DNA from: CAZGNZ01 sp964527215
GTDB lineage: Bacteria > Fidelibacterota > Marinisomatia > SCGC-AAA003-L08 > JACNLC01
Assembly (NCBI GenBank): GCA_964527215.1
Contig: CAZGNZ010000034.1
Coordinates: forward strand, 1 to 49,327
Reading direction: 5' to 3'
Length of the DNA stretch: 49,327 nt
The first letter of the stretch is position 1. Every line of letters starts with the position of its first letter. The notes under the pieces were generated by a model that was not told where the DNA came from, made no database searches, and worked only from the letters and a program-made list of their open reading frames with translations. The position numbers and the translations under genes are program-made. Positions 34,148 to 41,731 of the stretch are shown here, in pieces.

Positions 34148-35185
34148 TTACTTTAAAGTATTCCTGAAGGCATCAATAAACATGGGAATTACCTCACGCA
34201 GGTCGCCCACAATTCCATAGTGACAAATATCAAAAATCGGGGCGGTCGGATCGGTATTTACCGCAATTATTTTCTGGGATTCCTCCATCCCGGCCCGATG
34301 CTGAATGGCACCGGAAATTCCGCATGCAATATATAATTTGGGCCGCACCGTGATCCCTGTCTGACCAATCTGCCGCCGGGGAGATACGAATCCGGCATCC
34401 ACAGCTGCACGGCTGCCGGCTGTTTCTCCGCCGATGGTTTCGGCCAACGTTTCCAGAAGCGCAAAATTTCCCTTTGATCCGACGCCGTAACCGCCCGCCA
34501 CAATGATGGGCGCAGATTTCAGACTGGATCGGGTTTCCTCCTGACAGCGTTCAATGATTTTCACGAGATCATCCATGTCGTGATGTTCATAGGGTACTTC
34601 GGTGATTTTCCCCGCTGCAGGATCGGACGCCGGTGACATCTGCATCACACCCTCACGGACAGTTGCCATCTGAATGGGCGCTTCCGGAGTGATAATGGTG
34701 GCAATGATGTTTCCGCCAAACGCCGGTCTGATCTGCAGAAGAAGCTGAGGATAATCCTTTTTCAGATATTGAACATCTTCGATTTTCAGCTCCGTGCAGT
34801 CTGCCGTAAGTCCGCAGCGCGTATAAGAGGCAATCCTTGGCGCAATATCGCGTCCCGTGATTGTGGCCCCAAACAGGAAAATCCGCGGTTGATGCTCACT
34901 GACCAGCCGATTTATGATCCGGCTGTACGGATTAGACCTGAAAACCTGCAGTTCGGGATGATCAGAGATAAATATTTCGTCCGCGCCGAAAGAAAAAATT
35001 TCATCAGCCAGTTTATGAACATCCGACCCCAGCAGAACCGCTTTCAATCCTCCTCCCAGACTCTTCTGGAGTTTCCGTCCCTTGGTCAGCAGCTCAAGGC
35101 TGACATCGGCGGTTTTGCCATCGTTTTGCTCAATAAATACCCAGATATCATTTGTTTTCACATGCATCGTTGTTTCTGTTTTCAT
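34148..35185 (-). CDS. etfA: Electron transfer flavoprotein subunit alpha
   Basis: A 345-residue ETF alpha subunit that binds FAD and, with EtfB, takes electrons from acyl-CoA dehydrogenase. The C-terminal FAD domain is clear: APIIVAGGYGVGSKGNFALLE, GSRAAVDAGF, RQIGQTGITVRPKLYIACGISGAIQH and INTD/NTDPTAPIFDICHYGIVGD. The N-terminal half has FGATITGRDIAPRIA and TRCGLTADCTEL. The start at 35185 lies 15 bp after the etfB stop; an ATG at 35167 is also possible, and neither has a clear ribosome-binding site, so coupling to etfB is likely. Second gene of the etfB-etfA-dehydrogenase operon. Confidence 0.95.
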   Translation of the reverse strand: MKTETTMHVKTNDIWVFIEQNDGKTADVSLELLTKGRKLQKSLGGGLKAVLLGSDVHKLADEIFSFGADEIFISDHPELQVFRSNPYSRIINRLVSEHQPRIFLFGATITGRDIAPRIASYTRCGLTADCTELKIEDVQYLKKDYPQLLLQIRPAFGGNIIATIITPEAPIQMATVREGVMQMSPASDPAAGKITEVPYEHHDMDDLVKIIERCQEETRSSLKSAPIIVAGGYGVGSKGNFALLETLAETIGGETAGSRAAVDAGFVSPRRQIGQTGITVRPKLYIACGISGAIQHRAGMEESQKIIAVNTDPTAPIFDICHYGIVGDLREVIPMFIDAFRNTLK

Positions 35186-35200
35186 TTTGAAATTAAATGA

Positions 35201-36091
35201 TTAACCAAAAATGTGATCCTGTACCAGTTTTTGCACCAGTTCCATTATTCCTTCTCTGGTCGGATTGTATTTTTCATGATCACCTCCCGTCAGCCTGACA
35301 GATTCCACTTTATGTACTTTGGTCGGAGAACCATAAAGCCCGCAGCGGGCAGGATCCAGATTCAGTTCATCCATTGTCAGCGTTTTTATAAACAGGGATT
35401 TATCTTCATATTCCTGCCGCAGGCTGTCAATATACAGCAAAGAGTTGGATTCCGTCAGTTTCTCCAGTTCCATTAAGGTGCGGGCATTTTTGTATTTCAT
35501 GACACGGGTGGCCTTAAACGGTCGGGGAATTCCGGCATCCTTAACAACAGTAATCAAAATCGGCAGCCGGCAATCCAGTATTTCATAGCCGGAATCGATT
35601 TTCCTCCTGATTCGAACCGTCTGTTCATCAAGGCTGAGGATTTTTTCAGCATATGTTACCTGAGTCAGTTTAAGTTTTTCGGCTGTCTGGGGACCCACCT
35701 GTGCTGTGTCTCCGTCAATCGCCTGTCTTCCGGCAAATATCAGATCAAAGGATCCGAGCTGCGGGATGGCTTCGCTGAGCACATAGGAAGTGGCCAATGT
35801 GTCCGCACCCGCAAATTTCCGATCACTGATCAGGCAGGCATCATCCGCCCCCATGAACAGGCACTCTCTCAGCAGATCAGATGCCTTCGGCGGTCCCATG
35901 GTAACAACAGAAACCCTTCCGCCATACTGTTCCTTCACCTGAAGTGCCATTTCCAGAGCCACCTTATCTTCCGGATTAAAAATGGCGGGGAGCTTGCTGC
36001 GGTTGACGGTTCCGTCAGATTTCATGACATTTCCGGAGATATTGGCAGTATCCGGAACCTGTTTCACCATTACGATTGAATTATAACTCAT
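35201..36091 (-). CDS. etfB: Electron transfer flavoprotein subunit beta
   Basis: A 296-residue ETF beta subunit, a little longer than the usual 250-260. Recognised by MVKQVPDTANI, INPEDKVALEMALQ-type NPEDKVALEMAL, VVTMGPPKASDLLRECLFMGADDACLISDR and FAGRQAIDGDTAQVGPQTAE. The last block is the nucleotide-binding segment. The GRQAIDGDTAQVGP form is typical of ETFs beside acyl-CoA dehydrogenases in anaerobes, including electron-bifurcating ones, but bifurcation cannot be decided from this alone. First gene of the operon; the ATG has only a weak TGGA upstream. Confidence 0.95.
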   Translation of the reverse strand: MSYNSIVMVKQVPDTANISGNVMKSDGTVNRSKLPAIFNPEDKVALEMALQVKEQYGGRVSVVTMGPPKASDLLRECLFMGADDACLISDRKFAGADTLATSYVLSEAIPQLGSFDLIFAGRQAIDGDTAQVGPQTAEKLKLTQVTYAEKILSLDEQTVRIRRKIDSGYEILDCRLPILITVVKDAGIPRPFKATRVMKYKNARTLMELEKLTESNSLLYIDSLRQEYEDKSLFIKTLTMDELNLDPARCGLYGSPTKVHKVESVRLTGGDHEKYNPTREGIMELVQKLVQDHIFG

Positions 36092-36409
36092 GTAAATTCC
36101 AAATGATTAATTTCTCTGCTTTGGGTGTTTGACAGACCGGCTCGGCCGCAGCAGAAAGGGATATTCTCAACTGCTTAAAATTAACGTTTAATTTCAATTC
36201 CAGAAAACGATAGTGTGCTGTTTTCATTTTCTGACACAGCGAAATCCGTTCGCAGGGGTTTCGCTATCAAACTGTTTTCTTTGTCATAATTTACGGTTGT
36301 TCGAGAGACATGCGAGAGCGAACACGGTCTAAATAAATGTTTCAGCTCCGGATCAGCCGCAGCAACCGGCCGGCGGTTTTCAGCACTGATACTCCGACAG
36401 CTGCAATTT
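36092..36409. promoter_or_regulatory. Upstream region of the etfB operon
   Basis: 318 bp with no gene. An inverted repeat AGCGAAA (36238-36244) and TTTCGCT (36259-36265), 14-nt spacer, lies about 150 bp before the etfB start and could be an operator or leader hairpin. An imperfect GC-rich pairing (AACCG/CGGTT near 36370) downstream of the transporter gene lacks a T-run. Nothing else supported. Confidence 0.35.
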
Positions 36410-37021
36410 CTAATCCCGTACCAGATAAATCCCGGGCAGACTGATGAGTGTTATTGCATATTTGATGACAATATTGCTCAGCACAATCGACCAGACGACA
36501 GTATTCGGCATTTCACCGCCAAAAGCAATCCAGCAGAAGATAATGCTGTCCAGAGGGACACTGATGCTGTTGCTGACCAGTACACGCAGCCATTGATATC
36601 TATGGGTGACTTTTTCGACCCAGAACCGATAGCCTTCCGTATCGGTCAGTTCAGAGACCACTTCGGCGATGACTGAGGCAAACACGATCCGCCAGACAGG
36701 GGCAAGGACCAGTCCGAATTCGGTTTGCGGACCTACCTGCATATCCGCCGGCATGCGGGCAACAATCCAGAACAAACCGGCCATGAGGATATTGATCAGC
36801 GCAGCGGCCAGGATAAGATATCGAGCAGCCTTGATTCCGGCTGACTTATGAACCATATCCCGAAGCGTGAATGTCAGGGGATAGACCAGAGTACCTCCGT
36901 CAATTGAAAATCCCCAGAGGTGAACAATTCTCAAGCTGGCAACGTCCGACATCATCTGAGCAGCAAGATACACCGCACCAATCAGGATGGCAGGGACAAT
37001 GGGAGTATATGGGTCTTTCAT
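36410..37021 (-). CDS. Queuosine precursor transporter (VUT family)
   Basis: A 203-residue inner-membrane protein with about six helices, of the YhhQ/VUT family that imports queuosine precursors (preQ0, preQ1 or queuine). Diagnostic stretches are GFSIDGGTLVYPLTFTLRDM, ELTDTEGYRFW and VSNSISVPLDSIIFCWIAF. No queuosine biosynthesis gene is in the window. The start is unusual: a strong terminator hairpin of the upstream aminotransferase gene ends 8 nt before this ATG, and no ribosome-binding site is visible, so expression may depend on read-through or a start I cannot identify. The role in supplying tRNA queuosine fits the other tRNA-modification genes here, though they are not linked. Confidence 0.93.
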   Translation of the reverse strand: MKDPYTPIVPAILIGAVYLAAQMMSDVASLRIVHLWGFSIDGGTLVYPLTFTLRDMVHKSAGIKAARYLILAAALINILMAGLFWIVARMPADMQVGPQTEFGLVLAPVWRIVFASVIAEVVSELTDTEGYRFWVEKVTHRYQWLRVLVSNSISVPLDSIIFCWIAFGGEMPNTVVWSIVLSNIVIKYAITLISLPGIYLVRD

Positions 37022-37029
37022 AAAAATGT

Positions 37030-37058
37030 CAGGCCCGGATTCAGAAAACCCGGGCCTG
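37030..37058 (-). terminator. Strong terminator between aminotransferase and transporter
   Basis: CAGGCCCGG (37030-37038) and CCGGGCCTG (37050-37058) form a perfect 9-bp GC-rich stem with an 11-nt loop. On the minus strand it is followed by ACATTTTT and then directly by the ATG of the transporter gene. On the plus strand it is followed by TTTTC. It lies 10 bp after the aminotransferase stop codon. Confidence 0.8.
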
Positions 37059-37068
37059 TTTTCAGATC

Positions 37069-38400
37069 TTAAAGTTGGGCAATTACTTTTCGAATACCGT
37101 TGGAAATTTCATCAATCTGCCAGGCTTCGATGGTCAGAGCCGGAGCAATGCGAACCGTGCTGTGATGTGTTTCCTTGGCATAAATTCCATGTTTAAGCAG
37201 ACCCAGGGAAACTTTGTGGCCATCCAGCCGGGGTTCATCGTGCATTTCAAATGCAGCCAGCAATCCTTTGGCACGAACCTCTTTAATGCGATCAGGGAAT
37301 TCCGATTTAATACCTTCCATCTGCTCCAGAAGCTGAGCCCCCCTGATTCGTGCATTTTCCGCCAGATTCTGATCAATCAGAACTTTAATGGCATACACTG
37401 CAACAACGGCTCCCAGGGGATACCCTCCAAAAGTGGATCCCTCGGATCCCGGGGTCAGAACGCCAATCACATCATCCCGGCCGGCAATAAAGGATACCGG
37501 CAGAATACCGCCGCCGGCGGCTTTTCCGCATCCCATCAGATCCGGCTTCACCCCATACAACTGATGGGCAAAGTTGGCACCTGTCCGGCCAAACCCGGTT
37601 TGAACCTCATCCATTGCCAACAGAATATTGTATTTTTTACACAATTCAGCAACCTGCGGCCAGTAATCCTCATCCGGAATGATCACCCCTGCTTCACCCT
37701 GAATCGGCTCCGCCAGGAATGATGCAATACGGTCACCCTTTTCGGCAAACAGTTCTTCCAGAGCCTTCACATCATTGTATGGAACCATTTCAATTCCGGG
37801 AACATAGGGCCCAAAATCTTCACGAGCCACCGGATCATCAGAAAGAGATACGGCCGTCATTGAGCGGCCGTGAAAATTCCCTGTCGCCGCCACGATGATG
37901 GCTTCGTTTGCCGGAATGCCTTTTACCCTGTATCCCCAGCGGCGGGAAAGTTTGAACATCAGTTCCGGAGCTTCAACGCCTGCCACTTTGGGGACCACCC
38001 GGTCCATTCCAGTAACGGCAGTTGCAGCCATCAGGAGCGCTGACATATATTTATGCCGGATAGAACGCGGAACCGTCGGCAGTTTTTCTTCGGTCAGATG
38101 TTTTACCACTGCCTGAACAATGGTCTCGTTCAACTGTCCCTGATTTACAGCAGAATAACAGCACAATCCATCAATCAGTTCAGATTCAACATATGACTTC
38201 ACACCTTCCGGATCGGGCTTTCGACAAATCAGAGTTGAAGAATCCTGAACATGGGACACCACCACATCCTCCAGCGGAGCATAATTCCGACCACCTTTCT
38301 CCTTCTCAATATTTTCATGATCCTTAACGGACAGGTCACCCAGCCGAACACCGTTAATGGTTAAATTATCACCAAATCCAGTTATCTTAACTTCTGCCAT
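37069..38400 (-). CDS. rocD: Class III aminotransferase, ornithine aminotransferase-like
   Basis: A 443-residue PLP enzyme. It follows the ornithine-oxoacid aminotransferase layout: CYSAVNQGQLN near 81-91, AGVEAPELMFKLSRRWGY (140-157), ATGNFHGRSMTAVSLSDDP (172-190), LAMDEVQTGFGRTG with Asp264, catalytic Lys293 in GCGKAAGGGILPVS, GSTFGGYPLG and a C-terminal STVRIAPALTIE. Expected reaction: ornithine plus 2-oxoglutarate to glutamate semialdehyde plus glutamate. The N-terminal 45 residues are atypical, so a different omega-amino substrate is possible. AAAGGA lies about 9 nt before the ATG. It ends in a strong terminator. Confidence 0.85.
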   Translation of the reverse strand: MAEVKITGFGDNLTINGVRLGDLSVKDHENIEKEKGGRNYAPLEDVVVSHVQDSSTLICRKPDPEGVKSYVESELIDGLCCYSAVNQGQLNETIVQAVVKHLTEEKLPTVPRSIRHKYMSALLMAATAVTGMDRVVPKVAGVEAPELMFKLSRRWGYRVKGIPANEAIIVAATGNFHGRSMTAVSLSDDPVAREDFGPYVPGIEMVPYNDVKALEELFAEKGDRIASFLAEPIQGEAGVIIPDEDYWPQVAELCKKYNILLAMDEVQTGFGRTGANFAHQLYGVKPDLMGCGKAAGGGILPVSFIAGRDDVIGVLTPGSEGSTFGGYPLGAVVAVYAIKVLIDQNLAENARIRGAQLLEQMEGIKSEFPDRIKEVRAKGLLAAFEMHDEPRLDGHKVSLGLLKHGIYAKETHHSTVRIAPALTIEAWQIDEISNGIRKVIAQL

Positions 38401-38517
38401 CTATCTAATCCTTTCACAATCCGGTTTAGAACAAAACCTGTTAGATGATATTATTAATGATGACACTCCTGCAAATTGACATTTCAGATTTTCCCTCGCA
38501 GCGGAATCCAATTGCAT

Positions 38518-38690
38518 GAACCTCGGGACAGGCCTTGGGCCGGGATTCCGTGTCAAGCCACGGGAAACCGGGCACACTTGTCCGTCCTGTCTGCCGATGT
38601 ATGCGCCTCTGGCGTGTTTATGCGCCTCCGGCGTGTTTACGCGCCTCTGGCGTGCAGGCGGGCAGCTGACGGATTCAAAGGATTCCAATT
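38518..38690 (+). repeat. Dispersed repeat with 19-bp tandem core, copy 2 (three units)
   Basis: Same organisation as 24531-24680. The core contains three tandem 19-bp units (38602-38620, 38621-38639, 38640-38658) differing by one or two bases within the TGCGCCTCYGGCG part, then GCAGGCGGGCAGCTGACGGATT. The extra unit relative to copy 1 suggests slippage. Confidence 0.82.
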
Positions 38691-38988
38691 CAGGATGAAT
38701 CTTTCGGGACTCTTTGCAGCATTCACATTTTCAGAGTCATCATAATTGCCGTTATCTGCAGCAGAATCAGCGATTTTAATGCTGTCTTTCCGCACCCTGG
38801 CAGATAATGCTTTAAATAGCTTGAGACTATCTGAACAACAGAAATCTTCTCCGTGAAAAGCCGCCAAATTTATACAGTTCGGCAGGAATGAACGAAGCAT
38901 CATCTGATTAAAACACCAAATATCCTTAAACTGCTATATAAGAATACCAGTACCCTATTTTCATTGGATCGAATCGGCAGAAATTTTG

Positions 38989-39011
38989 AATCCGCCAGTG
39001 GGCGGATTTTT
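38989..39011 (+). terminator. Perfect 8-bp hairpin with T-run in gene-free DNA
   Basis: AATCCGCC (38989-38996), loop AGTG, GGCGGATT (39001-39008), T-run to 39011. It has textbook terminator form on the plus strand, yet the nearest plus-strand gene upstream is more than 11 kb away. It is followed by the same AATCCGTCTCCTGAC tract as at 27551-27572, so it is probably part of a dispersed repeat. Confidence 0.5.
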
Positions 39012-39067
39012 AATCCGTCTCCTGACTGACGAGTGTAACTGGGTGCATTCCCCGCCGCTTGTTGAAA

Positions 39068-39156
39068 ATCCGCCATTTGGCGTGGCGGCGAAATAAAAAA
39101 TGATTATATCACTAATGATACCTCACCCGTCAGCTGACAGGCGGGGAAATTCATTT
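39068..39156 (-). repeat. Roughly 90-bp repeat, copy 1 (inverted partner at 42099)
   Basis: The reverse complement shares with 42099-42190 AATGAATTTCCCCGCC, TCAGCTGACGGG, GGTATCATT-GTGATATAATC and TTCGCCGCCACGCCAAATGG. Only a few differences across about 90 bp. Contains the palindromes CGCCAAATGGCG and GTCAGCTGAC. Confidence 0.85.
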
Positions 39157-39462
39157 GCAGCAAATCAGCCTCAATCAAACGGCATGACCCTCTGGGTGTG
39201 CCCTGACCTTGATTTCGTGTCAGCGGCGGGAATTCATCTTTCCACACTCGTTCGTCAACAGACGGATTTAATAATATGGATCAGAAAAAGATTATTGGTA
39301 ATTTTGTCAATCTGCTGTGAATCTCTATCAATCCGATAAGTATATTATTTTTATGTGTTTTGGAAATTGGGCACTTGTGCGGGAATTGAATCATGATTTT
39401 TTCAATTCCTGTGCTGTCTGAGATTGTTTAAAATTTCCTGAAGTCATGTACTCAATGAAACA

Positions 39463-40167
39463 ATGTCTGACCGAATGAACATCACCTTTATCCTGGTTGA
39501 GCCTGCGGTACCGGAGAATGTGGGGGCGGCGGCGCGGGCAATCAAGACCATGGGATTTTCCAGTCTGGCTCTCATCGGTTCGAATCTGCACCTTAGCGAA
39601 AAGGCCCGCACACTGGCTCACGGTGCGCACGATATTCTGGAAAATGCCAAAACCGCATCTTCTCTGGATGATTTGTGCCGGGATTTTGATTTTGCAATTG
39701 CCACAACCGCCCGCAGGCGCAAGGATGTTGCCCGATATGTGGCTGCAGAAAAACTGGCCGATGCCCTGACACAGAAAGGCGGCACCGTCAAAAGTGCCGG
39801 TCTTGTTTTCGGACGGGAAGACCGGGGACTGCTGAATCATGAAATTGAACGATGCGATATGGTGACGAATATTCCCCTTCATGCCCCCTATCCGTCCCTG
39901 AATCTGGCTCAGGCAGTGATGGTTTTTGCATACGAACTGCGGTCCCTCAGTCTGCTCAGCAAAATCAGGGACCATACCGCAAAGACAAAAGAAGGCGAAT
40001 ACCAAACGCTTAAAACGAAAGTATCACGAATTCTGACAGAAATTGGAATAGACGAGACTGCCCGCCGCCATCGATTGATTATTGACCGCCTTGGATTGAT
40101 TTCCGATTATGACATTCGGCTGCTGCATACCGTATGCAGTTTTCTTGAGCAAAAACTGGAGGGGTGA
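39463..40167 (+). CDS. trmJ: tRNA (cytidine/uridine-2'-O-)-methyltransferase TrmJ
   Basis: A 234-residue SPOUT methyltransferase, expected to modify the 2'-OH of nucleotide 32 in tRNA. Motif 1 is FILVEPAVPENVGAAARAIKTMGF (about 9-32), motif 2 LVFGREDRGLLNHEIERCD near 114-132, motif 3 IPLHAPYPSLNLAQAVMVFAYEL near 137-159. The C-terminal 75 residues (SRILTEIGIDETARRH, RLGLISDYDIRLLHTVCSFLEQ) match the TrmJ extension. The start is uncertain between ATGs at 39463 and 39475; neither has a good ribosome-binding site. The stop is followed by 118 bp before the bacterioferritin gene. Confidence 0.93.
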   Translation: MSDRMNITFILVEPAVPENVGAAARAIKTMGFSSLALIGSNLHLSEKARTLAHGAHDILENAKTASSLDDLCRDFDFAIATTARRRKDVARYVAAEKLADALTQKGGTVKSAGLVFGREDRGLLNHEIERCDMVTNIPLHAPYPSLNLAQAVMVFAYELRSLSLLSKIRDHTAKTKEGEYQTLKTKVSRILTEIGIDETARRHRLIIDRLGLISDYDIRLLHTVCSFLEQKLEG

Positions 40168-40285
40168 CACCGGCTGAAAGCAGGGTGTGCAGCTTGCTGA
40201 AACATCTCAATCCAGACTTCAAACATACTGTGCAAAATGTCTAATTTTACGTGTTATCAGAATCACAATTAACCAAAGGATCACC

Positions 40286-40786
40286 ATGAAGCATCCCAAA
40301 AGTATCGAATTACTAAATCGTGCAGTTGCCGATGAACTGACTGCCGTGCATCAATATATGTATTTTCATTTTCATTGCGATGATCAAGGAATTGAACTGC
40401 TGTCCGGTTTGTTTAAAAAATCTGCCATTGATGAAATGAATCATGTTGAAATGCTGGCTGAACGCATTCTGTTTTTGAAGGGCGAGGTTGAATTGAGTCC
40501 CTCAGAACCGGTGGAGAAAATCCATGACATCAAGGAAATGCTTGAGCTGGCAGCCAAAATGGAATCCGAGAGCGCCCATGACTATAATTTATGGGCCAAT
40601 GAATGTGCCGCAAACGCTGATTCCGTTACAAAAAAACTGTTTGAAGATCTGGTACTGGATGAGGAAGGTCATTTCGACCAGTATGATACGGAGCTGGATA
40701 ATCTGAACCGCTTTGGGGACCGCTACCTCGCATTGCAGTCTATTGAACGCAGCAAGAATATCGCAATGGGCCGACCAGCTGAATAA
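40286..40786 (+). CDS. bfr: Bacterioferritin
   Basis: A 166-residue iron-storage subunit assembling into a 24-mer shell. The di-iron ferroxidase ligands are all present, one residue below E. coli numbering: Glu17, Glu50, His53, Glu93, Glu126 and His129 (ADELTAVHQY, IDEMNHVEML, LDEEGHFDQY). The haem-ligand Met is Met51. The ATG at 40286 has AAAGGA 5 nt upstream; a longer frame to 40187 is rejected for that reason. The C-terminus (KNIAMGRPAE) is slightly longer than usual. Single gene, or first of a small plus-strand group with the GNAT and TrmO-like genes. No bacterioferritin-associated ferredoxin nearby. Confidence 0.96.
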   Translation: MKHPKSIELLNRAVADELTAVHQYMYFHFHCDDQGIELLSGLFKKSAIDEMNHVEMLAERILFLKGEVELSPSEPVEKIHDIKEMLELAAKMESESAHDYNLWANECAANADSVTKKLFEDLVLDEEGHFDQYDTELDNLNRFGDRYLALQSIERSKNIAMGRPAE

Positions 40787-40805
40787 TGATTGACGGAATG
40801 CCGGT

Positions 40806-41255
40806 TTGACAGCTGACGACTTTATCATTCGAAGCTATCAGCGCAGTGACGAAGATGCCGTGATCAGGCTTTGGCTGCGCTGTGGTCTCACCGTTCCCTG
40901 GAATAATCCGCAGCGAGACATTGAGCGGAAACTGCAGGTACAGCCAGAGCTGTTTCTAGTGGGTTTGATTGAGAACCGAATTGTTGCAACAGCCATGGGC
41001 GGCTATGACGGACACCGCGGCTGGATCAATTACCTGGGCGTGGATCCTGACTATCGGCGCAGGGGGCTTGCTCAAAGTATCATGAATCGAATAAAAACTG
41101 AGCTGACGGCACTTGGCTGTCCCAAAATTAACCTGCAGATTCGAGCCGGCAATGCATCCGCCATTGCATTTTATCAAAGCATTGGATTCAGGCAGGATGA
41201 TGTACTCAGCATGGGATTCCGGATGATTCCCGACCAACCCGAAACAGAGGACTAA
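40806..41255 (+). CDS. GNAT acetyltransferase, YpeA-like
   Basis: A 149-residue acetyltransferase. IRSYQRSDEDAVIRLW, CGLTVPWNNPQRDIERKL and INYLGVDPDYRRRGLAQSIM (acetyl-CoA loop RRRGLA) match the YpeA group, as does NASAIAFYQSIGF. The TTG at 40806 is the likely start, with only a weak GGA upstream, 19 bp after the bacterioferritin stop. The last base of its stop overlaps the ATG of the next gene (TAATG), so translation is coupled to the TrmO-like protein. Substrate unknown. Confidence 0.88.
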   Translation: MTADDFIIRSYQRSDEDAVIRLWLRCGLTVPWNNPQRDIERKLQVQPELFLVGLIENRIVATAMGGYDGHRGWINYLGVDPDYRRRGLAQSIMNRIKTELTALGCPKINLQIRAGNASAIAFYQSIGFRQDDVLSMGFRMIPDQPETED

Positions 41256-41731
41256 TGGTTTACGAACCCATCGGCATTATTTTCACTCCGTTTGAAACGG
41301 TTGAGAATACACCTATCCAGCCCCGGTATTCCAAGAATGCCCAGGGTCATATTGAAATCTTTCCGGAATTCGCTGAAGGTTTAAAGGATCTGGATGGATT
41401 TTCACATTTGATACTGCTGTACCATCTGCATCTTGTATCAGAAACCAAGCTGACTGTTGTTCCGTTCAAGGATACCCAACAGCGCGGTGTATTTGCCACT
41501 CGAGCGCCCGTCCGACCCAATCCCATTGGATTATCGACCGTTCGTCTGAAGGAAATTCAGGAAAACCGCATATATTTTGATCGGGCCGACATGGTGAACG
41601 GCACCCCGCTGCTGGATATCAAACCCTGCGTGGTGGATTTTGACCGGAACGAACCCACAAAATGCGGGTGGCTGGAAGGAAAAACTTCAGGCACAAAAAA
41701 TCATACGGCCGATGACCGATTTACGGAATAA
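41255..41731 (+). CDS. trmO: tRNA (N6-threonylcarbamoyladenosine(37)-N6)-methyltransferase TrmO-like, paralogue 2
   Basis: A 158-residue TsaA/TrmO-family protein, expected to methylate t6A37 in threonine tRNAs. The N-terminal YEPIGIIFTPFET, FAEGLKDLDGFSHLILLYHL, the signature RGVFATRAPVRPNPIGLS (near 85-102) and GTPLLDIKPCVVDFD are canonical. The 1-bp overlap with the GNAT gene shows an operon. The tail after CGWLEGK (about 18 residues) looks unstructured. Compared with the copy at 20473 it has the standard Thr and Gly in the signature, so it is the better candidate for the genuine TrmO. Confidence 0.92.
   Translation: MVYEPIGIIFTPFETVENTPIQPRYSKNAQGHIEIFPEFAEGLKDLDGFSHLILLYHLHLVSETKLTVVPFKDTQQRGVFATRAPVRPNPIGLSTVRLKEIQENRIYFDRADMVNGTPLLDIKPCVVDFDRNEPTKCGWLEGKTSGTKNHTADDRFTE

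Larger units (their letters stand above)
38401..39462. other. Repeat-rich 1.06-kb gap before trmJ
   Basis: No gene supported. An 88-codon minus-strand frame (38637-38903) runs partly through repeat DNA and has no ribosome-binding site. From left: dispersed repeat with 19-bp tandem core (38518-38690), a hairpin with T-run (38989-39011) followed by a degenerate TCCGTCTCCTGACTGACG, an inverted-copy repeat (39068-39156), and a degraded stretch (about 39184-39275) that again recalls the first repeat (GATTTCGTGTCAGCGG, CACACTCGTTCGTC). The region appears to be an accumulation site for repeats. Confidence 0.75.

Noticed and set aside
38602..38658. CRISPR-like tandem repeats
   Set aside because: The 19-bp units are directly adjacent with no spacers, and no cas gene is present.
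38637..38903. 88-codon minus-strand frame
   Set aside because: Overlaps the tandem-core repeat, has no ribosome-binding site, and I cannot link it to a family. Possibly a decayed coding remnant, but unsupported.
39391..40005. 204-codon minus-strand frame
   Set aside because: Antisense to trmJ, which has all three SPOUT motifs.
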